DNA of 38,736 nucleotides from Candidatus Wolfebacteria bacterium. Its GTDB lineage: Bacteria > Patescibacteriota > Minisyncoccia > Phycocordibacterales > NVSU01. The stretch covers positions 1-38,736 of the forward strand of contig NVSU01000007.1 of assembly GCA_002401345.1 (NCBI GenBank), given 5' to 3'. The notes under the pieces were generated by a model. The model was not told the origin of the DNA. It did no database searches and saw nothing but the letters and a program-made list of their open reading frames with translations. Position 1 is the first letter of the stretch, and each line of letters starts with the position of its first letter. Position numbers and translations under genes: made by a program. This document shows positions 1-5,911 of this stretch, one piece after another.

Positions 1-110
1 GATGTTGCCAGCGAAAGTTTGGCTACGGTTTTCCCGTCTGTTAACTCCGTGATTTCTGGATCGGCTCCAAGGTGACCGATTAACTGCACTCTATTTTTCA
101 GTGTTTTCAT
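1..110 (-). CDS. ssb: Single-stranded DNA-binding protein, N-terminal part (runs off the window)
   Basis: Reading leftwards from the ATG at 110-108, the peptide begins MKTLKNRVQLIGHLGADPEI and continues TELTDGKTVAKLSLAT. This is the first OB-fold strand pair typical of bacterial SSB, where N-x-V-x-L-I-G-x-L-G-x-D-P-E is diagnostic. SSB coats single-stranded DNA during replication and repair. Only about 36 codons are present; the rest lies beyond base 1. The leader carries GAACCTTAAAA ten bases before the ATG (plus-strand 121-131), a motif shared with several leadered genes here, and has no Shine-Dalgarno. A TATAGT at about plus-strand 134-139 may be its -10 box. Confidence 0.93.
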   Translation of the reverse strand, partial: MKTLKNRVQLIGHLGADPEITELTDGKTVAKLSLAT

Positions 111-540
111 GGTATTTAGTTTTTAAGGTTCATACTATAAAGAAGCATACCGGATGCACGAAAAATGAAACGGGGGGAGAATTTATCATTAATGACACAT
201 TCTGTGGAAAACACTTTTAATCCTTAAAACAAAAAAGGGCGGTGGCCGCAAAGGTGACTACTGAACGGAGCGAAAAGAATGAATGGAGTTTTGCGATAGC
301 AAAGTGAAATGAATGATAGCAGAGCAGAGAACGGAGTTACTTTTGCACTGTTGGGCTCATGAATCTATATGTGGCACTACATCAGCTTTGTTTCATACAG
401 TACATGGAGTGGAGGAACGAAACGAATGAACTGTGTGAATCTAAGCGGTTGTAGAATAGTTTGTTTCCTTGTATATGTGATATAATATCAAAAAATGAGG
501 TATCTTTTGATTGAACAGTAAGAGCTAAAAAATAGCACGA
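111..540. other. Intergenic region with a long-range stem, possible structured RNA
   Basis: This 430-base stretch holds no convincing gene. GCAAAGGTGACT (248-259) can pair over 12 bp, including two G-U pairs, with AGTTACTTTTGC (335-346). It encloses a small hairpin, TTTGC/GCAAA (290-294 with 299-303), and GAACGGAG occurs at 263-270 and 329-336. The fragment is purine-rich. It could be a structured RNA or an eroded repeat; I recognise no family. The end (about 478-486) is the promoter of the next gene. Confidence 0.3.
478..486 (+). promoter_or_regulatory. Extended -10 promoter for the HNH-like gene
   Basis: TGATATAAT is a perfect extended -10 box, ending 54 bases before the ATG at 541. No convincing -35 box is seen. 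The short frame from the ATG at 495 ends after eight codons and is probably not a gene. Confidence 0.55.
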
Positions 541-1308
541 ATGAGAGATGATTTTACAAAAACAAATAAGGATCTCATGGCAAAAAGGGTTGGGTTTAAG
601 TGCTCAAACCCTAATTGTAGAAAGGTAACAATAGGTCCAAGTATAGATGAGGAAAAAACTGTGAACGTTGGTGTTGCAGCTCATGTGAAAGCAGCAGCGG
701 TCGGAGGGAAACGTTATGATCCAAATCAAAGTAGTAAAGAAAGGAGTTCTATTGAGAATGGTATTTGGCTGTGTCAGACATGTGCAAAATTAATTGATTC
801 TGATGAACAAAAATACTCATGCGATTTATTGGTGGAATGGAAAAGTCTTTCAGAAAATGAAGCTGCTCTAGATGTTGAAAATCCGCCTCAATCAAATTCA
901 GAAAATATTTTCATAACAGCTATTAATCCGGTTCAAAGTCAGGTAGCACATACAATAGTAAATCTGAAACCTTCTCAACGGACAATTCTTCCCATTAAAG
1001 CTAGGTTAATTGAAAGACTAAAGTTGTCACCTCAAGAATATCAACTTCATCTTTCAAGTGGAGACAGCGAAATAGAGATTCTTGCTAAAGAAATAGACCA
1101 AGCTTTTAAAGAAGCTGGTTGGGAAAACACAGGTTTCATTTATAATTTAGCTAGCTTTTATCCCCCAGGTATTACTATTGAAGTAAATGAGGTCAACGAG
1201 ATTAACCAATTTATTGCGGATATTTTCCATTCATTACGATTAACGGTTACAGCTAATAAAACACACGATTCTAAAGAATTTAGATTATATATTGGTCCGA
1301 ATAATTAA
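541..1308 (+). CDS. HNH-like nuclease-domain protein with a C-terminal alpha/beta domain; possible defence effector
   Basis: The protein has 255 residues. Residues 15-105 match the HNH/zinc-finger layout seen at the N terminus of several anti-phage effectors: CSNPNC (C21, C26), VAAHVKAA (H48), a GGKRYDP segment, then NGIWLCQTCAKLID (N73, C78, C81). C21/C26/C78/C81 probably bind zinc, and H48 and N73 would be the first H and the N of HNH. The final H is not obvious. Residues 110-165 look like a linker. Residues about 170-255 form an alpha/beta region with an AGW segment near 192 and a Pro-Gly-Ile turn, possibly a sensor or partner domain. No neighbouring nuclease, ATPase or cyclase is present, so any defence role is inferred only from the HNH subtype. 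Confidence 0.65.
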   Translation: MRDDFTKTNKDLMAKRVGFKCSNPNCRKVTIGPSIDEEKTVNVGVAAHVKAAAVGGKRYDPNQSSKERSSIENGIWLCQTCAKLIDSDEQKYSCDLLVEWKSLSENEAALDVENPPQSNSENIFITAINPVQSQVAHTIVNLKPSQRTILPIKARLIERLKLSPQEYQLHLSSGDSEIEILAKEIDQAFKEAGWENTGFIYNLASFYPPGITIEVNEVNEINQFIADIFHSLRLTVTANKTHDSKEFRLYIGPNN

Positions 1309-1459
1309 TCTCCAACAAGTATCAAAATGTTGTATTAAAAGTTCCCAGAAAACCATAATTTCTCCCCGCTTACTCGAATTCAGAAAACAGTATATTATAT
1401 TTCCATTGATCCCTTTTTAAACCAAGATTAACAAACTATTTATCCATCTTGAATAAACA

Positions 1460-1522
1460 TTGGGATCACCAACAGCTTTTTTCCAGTCAAAAGTTCGAAA
1501 CGCGTCCCGCCAAGCGAGCAAT
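1460..1522. repeat. Hairpin element family 2, copy a
   Basis: GTTCG (1493-1497) pairs with CGAGC (1515-1519). The same layout occurs at 3994-4020 with CGAAC, so the A-to-G change keeps pairing as a T-G wobble. The shared core is GTTCGAAA followed, nine or so bases later, by CCAAGCGA. Each copy is followed by a terminator hairpin. The TTCGAAA resembles a tRNA T-loop, but no T-stem or acceptor stem can be drawn. Confidence 0.4.
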
Positions 1523-1530
1523 AATAAAAA

Positions 1531-1555
1531 AATACCCATTCTAGGGTGTTTTTTT
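1531..1555 (+). terminator. Intrinsic terminator
   Basis: AATACCC and GGGTGTT form a 7-bp stem around ATTCTA, followed by a T-run. It is the first terminator downstream of the HNH-like gene, about 220 bases after its stop. Confidence 0.7.
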
Positions 1556-1564
1556 AATTATATT

Positions 1565-1682
1565 GATTGCCTCCGTTAGTAGGACGAGAACCGAAGGCGC
1601 CTATTTAAAAGGAGAAACGAGTATTTAAATAGTGCGTCTCGCAGCAAGTTTACTTGCGAGAGGCGAGTCCTACCTGCAGAGC
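1565..1682. repeat. Structured intergenic element with nested hairpins
   Basis: TAGGAC (near 1579-1584) pairs with GTCCTA (near 1667-1672). Inside, CTATTTAAA pairs with TTTAAATAG, and TCTCGC pairs with GCGAGA around GCAAG/CTTGC. The tail CCTACCTGCAGAGCATTT closely resembles the tail of the element at 5140-5158 and shorter pieces at 7090 and 7618, so all may derive from one repeat family. Function unknown; no Rfam family was recognised. Confidence 0.4.
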
Positions 1683-1694
1683 ATTTAGTAACTA

Positions 1695-1723
1695 TTGACA
1701 AAAGAAGATAAATATGTTACGCT
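1695..1723 (+). promoter_or_regulatory. -35/-10 promoter for the first Nudix gene
   Basis: A consensus TTGACA (1695-1700) is followed after 17 bases by TACGCT (1718-1723). The gene starts about 30 bases downstream. Confidence 0.7.
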
Positions 1724-1752
1724 CTTAACAGAAACTTTTAAATATATAAGAC

Positions 1753-2184
1753 GTGAACTATTATTCTCGAATAATCGCATTTAGGAAAAATAGAAAAGGC
1801 TTATATGAAGTACTTCTAGTTAAAGAAAGAGTGGGTGGTAATGTTGTCTTAGGTTTTCCAGGTGGGACTCCTGAGGATACTGATGCGACCAGTCTAGACA
1901 CAGCAAGACGTGAAACTTTTGAAGAAACAGGTCTAATTTTTCCTAAAAAGCCTCTTATGTTTTTTGAGGCAGGAAAACGTGATAAGTTAAATCATTTCTA
2001 CGTTTTTGCTGAAGAAGCGAAGTTGCGAATACCTATATTACCTACATCTGACCCTAAAATTAAAGCAGTATTTTGGTGTAGAGTTGTGGATATTGATCTT
2101 TCTAAGATGAAGAGGTCTCATAGAAAAGCCCTTCGAAAATTCTTAAGAAAATTCTTAAGAAAATTTAAAAGCCCTCAAGTTTGA
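1753..2184 (+). CDS. Nudix hydrolase, GTG start
   Basis: The protein has 143 residues. Residues about 37-61 carry a Nudix box (GG at 37-38, then ARRETFEETG), which binds divalent metal and catalyses hydrolysis of a nucleoside diphosphate linked to another group. The part between the Gly and RRE has two extra residues and lacks the usual first Glu, so substrate class is unclear. GTG is the likely start because an in-frame TAA lies two codons upstream and no ATG is nearby. The C terminus has a near-perfect tandem repeat (KFLRKFLRKF, from duplicated 12-mers). The last codons and the TGA sit inside the terminator hairpin, so those residues are encoded by terminator DNA. Confidence 0.85.
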   Translation: MNYYSRIIAFRKNRKGLYEVLLVKERVGGNVVLGFPGGTPEDTDATSLDTARRETFEETGLIFPKKPLMFFEAGKRDKLNHFYVFAEEAKLRIPILPTSDPKIKAVFWCRVVDIDLSKMKRSHRKALRKFLRKFLRKFKSPQV

Positions 2185-2197
2185 GGGCTTTTTTTAT
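2168..2197 (+). terminator. Intrinsic terminator overlapping the Nudix stop codon
   Basis: AAAGCCCTCAA and TTGAGGGCTTT form an 11-bp stem with a 2-base loop and T-run. The stop codon (2182-2184) lies within the 3-prime arm. Confidence 0.9.
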
Positions 2198-2205
2198 TCC
2201 ATATT

Positions 2206-2340
2206 AACACAGGTTCTCCGACTCGTTTCACTCCCTGGACAGGTAACTAGCCCTAAAGGACTGCGATTTCAAATGATTGAATGCAATCTAAAAAATCGGT
2301 AGTCTAAGCCCTCGGAGCAAATTGTATTTAGTTGGAACTT
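2206..2340. repeat. Structured repeat family 1, copy A
   Basis: CTCCGA (2216-2221) closes with TCGGAG (2312-2317). Inside, GGACT (2258-2262) pairs with AGTCT (2301-2305), CGATTT (2264-2269) with AAATCG (2293-2298), and GATTG (2275-2279) with CAATC (2284-2288). Two more copies lie at 3548 and 5043. It is followed by an ACCTCA/TGAGGT terminator. It may be a structured RNA with its own terminator, or a mobile repeat. Confidence 0.65.
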
Positions 2341-2342
2341 AA

Positions 2343-2364
2343 ACACCTCACATGAGGTTTTTTT
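2343..2364 (+). terminator. Terminator downstream of repeat copy A
   Basis: ACCTCA and TGAGGT flank CA, followed by T7. The Nudix gene already has its own terminator, so this one may end a transcript of the repeat element. Confidence 0.7.
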
Positions 2365-2378
2365 GTTCTGAAAGTGAA

Positions 2379-2407
2379 CCTGCCCGAACGACGTTCAGTC
2401 GGGCAGG
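2379..2407. repeat. Convergent-junction palindrome, copy 1
   Basis: CCTGCCCGA and TCGGGCAGG form a perfect 9-bp inverted repeat around an inner GAACG/CGTTC. Three further copies at 8008, 11476 and 14781 carry TCGGGCGGG instead, which keeps pairing as T-G. In all four places GAGTG(G)AAATAAAAAA and a minus-strand terminator follow. Confidence 0.85.
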
Positions 2408-2419
2408 GAGTGGAAATAA

Positions 2420-2452
2420 AAAAATCCCCCATCGTCCTAGACGTGGGGGATA
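2420..2452 (-). terminator. Terminator of the minus-strand gene at 2478-2768
   Basis: ATCCCCCA (2424-2431) pairs with TGGGGGAT (2444-2451), with an inner CGT/ACG. The A-tract to its left is the U-run on the minus strand. Confidence 0.85.
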
Positions 2453-2477
2453 ATCAAGATTGTTTCTCTCGAAGAGC

Positions 2478-2768
2478 TTATTTGAGGCAACACATGATAC
2501 ATCCTTCAGGGAATGGGCATTTACTGCAATGCCTATGGTATCCACCATCAAACTGACGATATTCTCTTCTGCTATTAGAAATCCTTATCACTCTTTCATT
2601 TTCAGGATCCTCTGGATTTACTACTTGAATATCTTTATCAGTGAGATGAACAGGTGTTGTTAATATTACCTTACCCTCTGTAGTTTTAGCATTATTTAGT
2701 ATTTCAGATTCTTTTGCCTTCTTGTAGATTTTTTCTTGACGATTTACTTCAGAGTTTTTTGTACTCAT
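2478..2768 (-). CDS. Small hypothetical protein with a Cys-rich C terminus
   Basis: The protein has 96 residues and no recognised family. The N-terminal third is Lys/Glu-rich and probably helical. The end (residues about 78-96) has five cysteines in HCSKCPFPEGCIMCCLK, plus GGYHRH just before, which suggests metal binding. It is divergent from the pyroglutamyl-peptidase gene and shares the conserved two-way promoter at 2801-2851. It ends at its own terminator. Confidence 0.65.
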   Translation of the reverse strand: MSTKNSEVNRQEKIYKKAKESEILNNAKTTEGKVILTTPVHLTDKDIQVVNPEDPENERVIRISNSRREYRQFDGGYHRHCSKCPFPEGCIMCCLK

Positions 2769-2800
2769 ATCTTTTTTTTCAACTTTATTTAACTAATTCT

Positions 2801-2851
2801 AATATATCAAAATTCTGGACTCTAGTCAATCAATGAATTTCGTGGTAGAGT
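2801..2851. promoter_or_regulatory. Divergent back-to-back promoter 1
   Basis: Minus strand: TTGACT (from AGTCAA at 2824-2829), 17 bases, TATATT (from AATATA at 2801-2806). Plus strand: TAGTCA (2823-2828), 17 bases, TAGAGT (2846-2851). The two -35 boxes overlap in CTAGTCAAT. Six other divergent pairs in this window use the same arrangement. Confidence 0.75.
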
Positions 2852-2892
2852 GTAGTTAAATAAAAAGATCTTAAACAATTTAATACTCTTGT

Positions 2893-3504
2893 ATGGAAAC
2901 AATTATTCTAACAGGATTTGAACCTTTTGGTTCTTATTCCCATAACCCAACACAACAAAGTACTCTTGATTTCCATGGGAAAATATTTGGTGATCGAAAA
3001 GTTATTGGCTTAGTGCTTCCTTGTACTTATGATGCGTGGGGTCAGCTTGCAAGTCTTATACAAAGAACAAATGCTGATAAGGTAATTAGTACAGGGTTAT
3101 CTTCGTCCGTAAAAGGTATTCGTATTGAGTCGAAGTTTCATAATGTCATGAATGGAAAATACCCTGATGCAAAAGGTTTTGATCCAAAAAATATTCCTGT
3201 CATGGAAGAAGATGCTCCGATTTCAGTTAGATCAAAAGCTGCACATAAAAAACTTTTTGATTTACTTATTAAAAAAGGTATTCCTGCAGAACTTTCAACT
3301 AATGCTGATGCTTTTATATGTAATGCACTAGGATATAAAACTTCTCTAGGTACAAGAAATCACAGATATAATACTCGAAACTTATTTATTCACGTACCAT
3401 GGACAACTGCATATAAAGATAAGGTTTCAATTGAGGAAGGAAAAATATTTCTTGATCAGAATGTTTATTACAAAGGATTAGAATTATTGATTAAAAACAT
3501 TTAA
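2893..3504 (+). CDS. pcp: Pyroglutamyl-peptidase I (peptidase family C15)
   Basis: This cytoplasmic cysteine peptidase removes N-terminal pyroglutamate from peptides. The 203-residue protein opens with ILTGFEPFG, the family signature. The catalytic triad is visible: E79 in RIES, C143 in DAFICNALGY, and H167 in LFIHVPW. Length is close to the usual 200-215. The ATG at 2893 is preceded by a leader of about 35 bases without a Shine-Dalgarno, downstream of the shared divergent promoter. It is a single-gene unit ended by a strong terminator. Confidence 0.92.
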   Translation: METIILTGFEPFGSYSHNPTQQSTLDFHGKIFGDRKVIGLVLPCTYDAWGQLASLIQRTNADKVISTGLSSSVKGIRIESKFHNVMNGKYPDAKGFDPKNIPVMEEDAPISVRSKAAHKKLFDLLIKKGIPAELSTNADAFICNALGYKTSLGTRNHRYNTRNLFIHVPWTTAYKDKVSIEEGKIFLDQNVYYKGLELLIKNI

Positions 3505-3540
3505 AGCCCTATAACCACAAGCTGGTTGTGGGCTTTTTTA
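3503..3540 (+). terminator. Terminator of pcp
   Basis: AAAGCCC pairs with GGGCTTT, with an inner AACCA/TGGTT, followed by a T-run. Confidence 0.88.
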
Positions 3541-3547
3541 TTCATCA

Positions 3548-3683
3548 ATAACACAGGTTCTCCGACTCGTTTCACTCCCTGGACAGATAACTAGCCCTAA
3601 AGGACTGCGTTTTCAAATGATTGAATATAATCTAAAAATCGGGAGTCTAAGTCCTCGGAGCAAATTGCACTTAGTTAGAACAT
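3548..3683. repeat. Structured repeat family 1, copy B
   Basis: This copy follows the pcp terminator. CTCCGA (3560-3565) pairs with TCGGAG (3655-3660). The apical stem is GATTG with TAATC where copy A has GATTG with CAATC, a change that keeps pairing through G-T. This partial compensation suggests selection on structure. Confidence 0.65.
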
Positions 3684-3684
3684 A

Positions 3685-3709
3685 AACATCTCTTAATTGA
3701 GGTGTTTTT
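3685..3709 (+). terminator. Terminator downstream of repeat copy B
   Basis: CATCTC and GAGGTG form the stem around TTAATT, followed by T5. Confidence 0.65.
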
Positions 3710-3788
3710 GTTTGGTGGAGTAAATAAAAAGAGTTTCCAACAACTAGGAAACTTTTCCCCCAGTTGTTTTAGGACTCGATTATATTTC

Positions 3789-3797
3789 TGATATAAT
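3789..3797 (+). promoter_or_regulatory. Extended -10 promoter of the 28-residue gene
   Basis: TGATATAAT ends eight bases before the ATG at 3806, so the transcript should have almost no leader. Confidence 0.6.
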
Positions 3798-3805
3798 ATA
3801 AATAT

Positions 3806-3892
3806 ATGGCAAAAAAAAGTAATAATCAAAGGAAAGAGATAAAAAAACCAAAAAAACCTAAGTCCAAAAAGGATGTAAAGAAGGATAAATAG
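3806..3892 (+). CDS. Tiny Lys-rich protein, 28 residues
   Basis: The peptide begins MAKKSNNQRKEIKKPKKPK and continues SKKDVKKDK. It is extremely basic, with about half lysine and two KKPK repeats. Support for translation: a perfect extended -10 box just upstream, a clean ATG, and a hairpin with a weak T-tract right after the stop. Small Lys-rich proteins of this shape occur in other bacteria. Nucleic-acid or ribosome binding is an inference from charge alone. Confidence 0.6.
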   Translation: MAKKSNNQRKEIKKPKKPKSKKDVKKDK

Positions 3893-3899
3893 TAAGGGA

Positions 3900-3936
3900 G
3901 GTCAGACATTTTAATGATTATCTGACCCTTTATTTC
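3900..3936 (+). terminator. Terminator of the tiny Lys-rich gene
   Basis: GGTCAGA (3900-3906) and TCTGACC (3921-3927) form a 7-bp stem with a 14-base loop, followed by CTTTATTT. Confidence 0.65.
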
Positions 3937-3949
3937 ACTTCCAACAATT

Positions 3950-4040
3950 CACCAATTTGTCCCACACCCACGACAGCATGTCTCAAATCATATGTTCGAA
4001 AGGCAGACCTCCAAGCGAACTAACTTAGACTAGTTAGAAC
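3950..4040. repeat. Hairpin element family 2, copy b
   Basis: GTTCG (3994-3998) pairs with CGAAC (4016-4020), with AGG/CCT inside. It is homologous in layout to 1460-1522 and is again followed by a terminator. Confidence 0.4.
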
Positions 4041-4042
4041 AA

Positions 4043-4068
4043 AAACACCTCTTAAGTGAGGTGTTTTT
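4043..4068. terminator. Terminator between converging units
   Basis: AACACCTC and GAGGTGTT form the stem, followed by T7 on the plus strand. The A-run on the left lets it work leftwards too, for the methyltransferase gene. Confidence 0.75.
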
Positions 4069-4094
4069 TTGATAAGTTAAAAAGGAGAGAATAT

Positions 4095-5027
4095 TTAGTC
4101 CATTCTGTATATTTCTTTTAATTTACTCCAGATATCTCCCCATCTTTCACTTACTGAATCTCGAAATCCAAACTTAAATTTCAATCGTTCATTTTCGTTT
4201 TTTGCTGTCTTTACAAAAAGACCTCTATAGACTAAATGTAGATGATGTTTAGGATCACCTCCTGGAACTAATGGATGAAAATCGGGTCGCTCACTAGTTT
4301 CTTCATCTATTAGTTGCATACCAACATTTGTAAGTATTCGTTTAGCCATCCCTGGTGGTTTAGGGAAATCTCCTAAGGTATCTTGTATTCTTAAGTCAGA
4401 TGAATTTACAAGTCTTGGTTGTAGCATTGAAACATGCCATAGATAACCCTTTTTCTTCAAAGCAGAAACGGATAACTCCAATGTTTTTTGATATGCAATA
4501 TCATTTGGTTCGTTTGAACCCGAGGCTCCATAAAGAAAAACAACGTCTGCTTTTTTGCCTGAATTTATAAATTGATTCAAATATCCATCATTGTCTATTG
4601 TATGTATTTCAATATTATCCATTACTTGAGAATCAATTGCCTTTCGTCTTGCAATATCATTACCTTGCTTAGAAAAATCTACATGATGAACAATTGTATT
4701 AGGAATATGAGCTAAATCTGAGGTGAAATCGCCTAATCCTGCACCCATATTTAATATAATAAGAGGGGAAGTAGTTTCTTTTGTCAGGTTGTATATAAAT
4801 TCAAGTGGCCCAGGTCTTGGTTTCCATGATTCTTCAAATGAATCACTTTCTTTATATTGCTCATCCCAATGAATGATTTGACCTCTTTGGTGATCTTCTG
4901 AGATATGATCTGTAATGTAACCAAAGCCTGGCTTGTAGATATTATGTTCAGAAATTTTTTCATTTGGCAAAGCTAGACTAAATGCTCCATCTGGAATTTC
5001 ATTTTTGTTATCACTTGGGAATTTCAT
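4095..5027 (-). CDS. Class I SAM-dependent methyltransferase, substrate unknown
   Basis: With the start at MKFPSD (ATG at 5027) the protein has 310 residues. Motif I is ILNMGAGLGDF (about residues 92-102), followed by an acidic strand end in HHVDFSK (motif II) and VVFLYGASGSNEP. These indicate a Rossmann-fold methyltransferase. The N-terminal 90 residues carry a WDEQYKESDSFEE segment, and the C-terminal 60 residues are basic and helical. A longer frame would start at a GTG inside repeat copy C and is unlikely: a TATAAT lies seven bases before the chosen ATG on the minus strand, which would give a nearly leaderless mRNA. No partner gene suggests the substrate. Confidence 0.8.
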   Translation of the reverse strand: MKFPSDNKNEIPDGAFSLALPNEKISEHNIYKPGFGYITDHISEDHQRGQIIHWDEQYKESDSFEESWKPRPGPLEFIYNLTKETTSPLIILNMGAGLGDFTSDLAHIPNTIVHHVDFSKQGNDIARRKAIDSQVMDNIEIHTIDNDGYLNQFINSGKKADVVFLYGASGSNEPNDIAYQKTLELSVSALKKKGYLWHVSMLQPRLVNSSDLRIQDTLGDFPKPPGMAKRILTNVGMQLIDEETSERPDFHPLVPGGDPKHHLHLVYRGLFVKTAKNENERLKFKFGFRDSVSERWGDIWSKLKEIYRMD

Positions 5028-5042
5028 AAAACTTATTATACA

Positions 5043-5158
5043 CAATATAGGTTCCCCGACTCGTTTCACTCCCTAGACAGGTAACTAACCCTAAAGGACT
5101 GCGATTTCAAATGATTGAATGCAATCTAAAAATCGGGAGTCCTACCTGAGGAGCATTT
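5043..5158. repeat. Structured repeat family 1, copy C (hybrid tail)
   Basis: GGACT (5096-5100) pairs perfectly with AGTCC (5137-5141), CGATTT with AAATCG, and GATTG with CAATC. The 3-prime end is CCTACCTGAGGAGCATTT, which belongs to the tail type of the 1565-1682 element rather than to copies A and B. This suggests recombination between repeat families. The copy overlaps the upstream flank of the methyltransferase gene. Confidence 0.6.
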
Positions 5159-5162
5159 TATA

Positions 5163-5187
5163 AAAACACCTGATGTGAGGTGTTTTT
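5163..5187 (+). terminator. Terminator downstream of repeat copy C
   Basis: AACACCT and AGGTGTT form the stem around GATGTG, followed by T5. No plus-strand gene precedes it, so it again follows a repeat element. Confidence 0.6.
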
Positions 5188-5213
5188 GTTTTGAAAGGAA
5201 AGAGTGGAAATAA

Positions 5214-5242
5214 AAAAAGCACCGAGTCACTCGGTGCTTTTT
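5214..5242 (-). terminator. Terminator of the gene at 5258-5710
   Basis: A 12-bp perfect stem, AAAAGCACCGAG with CTCGGTGCTTTT, has a 3-base loop. An A-tract on one side and a T-tract on the other make it usable in both directions. Confidence 0.9.
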
Positions 5243-5257
5243 GGTTTGAAAGAGAAT

Positions 5258-5710
5258 CTAATTTTTCTGATTAGACACACTTAGTTTTTTGTCTCTATGG
5301 TGCTGTTTTCGTCTTACATCATTCGTAGAGAGACATGGACCAAGTCTAAATATGTCGACATCTTTTTTGCCTAAAAACGCTCCCATTGACGACAAGGTAG
5401 CATATGCTTCTACAATATGGAAAGCATAAAGTTCATTGTACTTCAGTGTTCTATGAAAGCCCCAGGGCATACCAGGATTTGCATCATTATATTCCAGAAC
5501 TTCAAAGTTTGTCATATCTTCACTTATGTACACACAGAGTGCCTTTTCTGATTCTGATCCCTTTTTTCCTTTGTTGGGGTAATAAGAAAACTCATGTCTT
5601 TGACTAGATGAACCCATATAGGTAAAATCTGTGCCTGGAAAAAGTTTATCGCAAAATATTTTCAATGCTGATTCCTCAAGTGTTTCTAGTATTTTTTTAC
5701 GTTCTGACAT
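5258..5710 (-). CDS. Hypothetical protein, 150 residues
   Basis: No family is recognised. The sequence is mixed alpha/beta and soluble, with aromatic segments around 30-45 (DFTYMGSSSQRHEFSYYP) and 80-95, and ends in a basic tail (RRKQHHRDKKLSVSNQKN). It is divergent from the GNAT gene and shares the conserved two-way promoter. The minus-strand -10 TATATT lies about 40 bases upstream of the ATG. Confidence 0.7.
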   Translation of the reverse strand: MSERKKILETLEESALKIFCDKLFPGTDFTYMGSSSQRHEFSYYPNKGKKGSESEKALCVYISEDMTNFEVLEYNDANPGMPWGFHRTLKYNELYAFHIVEAYATLSSMGAFLGKKDVDIFRLGPCLSTNDVRRKQHHRDKKLSVSNQKN

Positions 5711-5750
5711 ATTGCTAGTATTTAATTGTTATAGACCGTTAACTGACTTA

Positions 5751-5801
5751 AATATACAGTAACCCTCATCTCTAGTCAATCAAAGAATGTTGTGGTAGAG
5801 T
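5751..5801. promoter_or_regulatory. Divergent back-to-back promoter 2
   Basis: Minus strand: TTGACT-N17-TATATT (AGTCAA 5774-5779, AATATA 5751-5756). Plus strand: TAGTCA (5773-5778)-N17-TAGAGT (5796-5801). Confidence 0.75.
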
Positions 5802-5911
5802 GATGGTAGTTAAATACTAAAGGAAAACATTTAAAATCAAATACTTGATGTATATAAACATTTCAACATGGAAGAGTTTCCATATTTACTTGATAATATT
5901 AAAAAGAATTT

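Larger units (their letters stand above)
1309..1752. other. Intergenic region carrying repeat-like structured elements, a terminator and the Nudix promoter
   Basis: No gene is seen in these 444 bases. In order there are a hairpin element around GTTCG/CGAGC (1493-1519), a terminator (1531-1555), a structured element (about 1565-1682), and a -35/-10 promoter (1695-1723). Each is listed separately. Confidence 0.6.
3505..3805. other. Intergenic region: terminator, repeat copy B and an orphan convergent-junction remnant
   Basis: No gene is seen. After copy B come a terminator (3685-3709), then GGAGTAAATAAAAAG and a hairpin AGTTTCC/GGAAACT (3732-3753). Elsewhere that arrangement ends a minus-strand gene, but here no minus-strand gene follows. 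Confidence 0.5.

Noticed and set aside
1490-1522. tRNA-like TTCGAAA
   Set aside because: No T-stem, anticodon or acceptor stem can be drawn; the same holds for 3990-4022.
5028-5069. N-terminal extension of the methyltransferase
   Set aside because: It would start at a GTG inside repeat copy C and carries no family residues.
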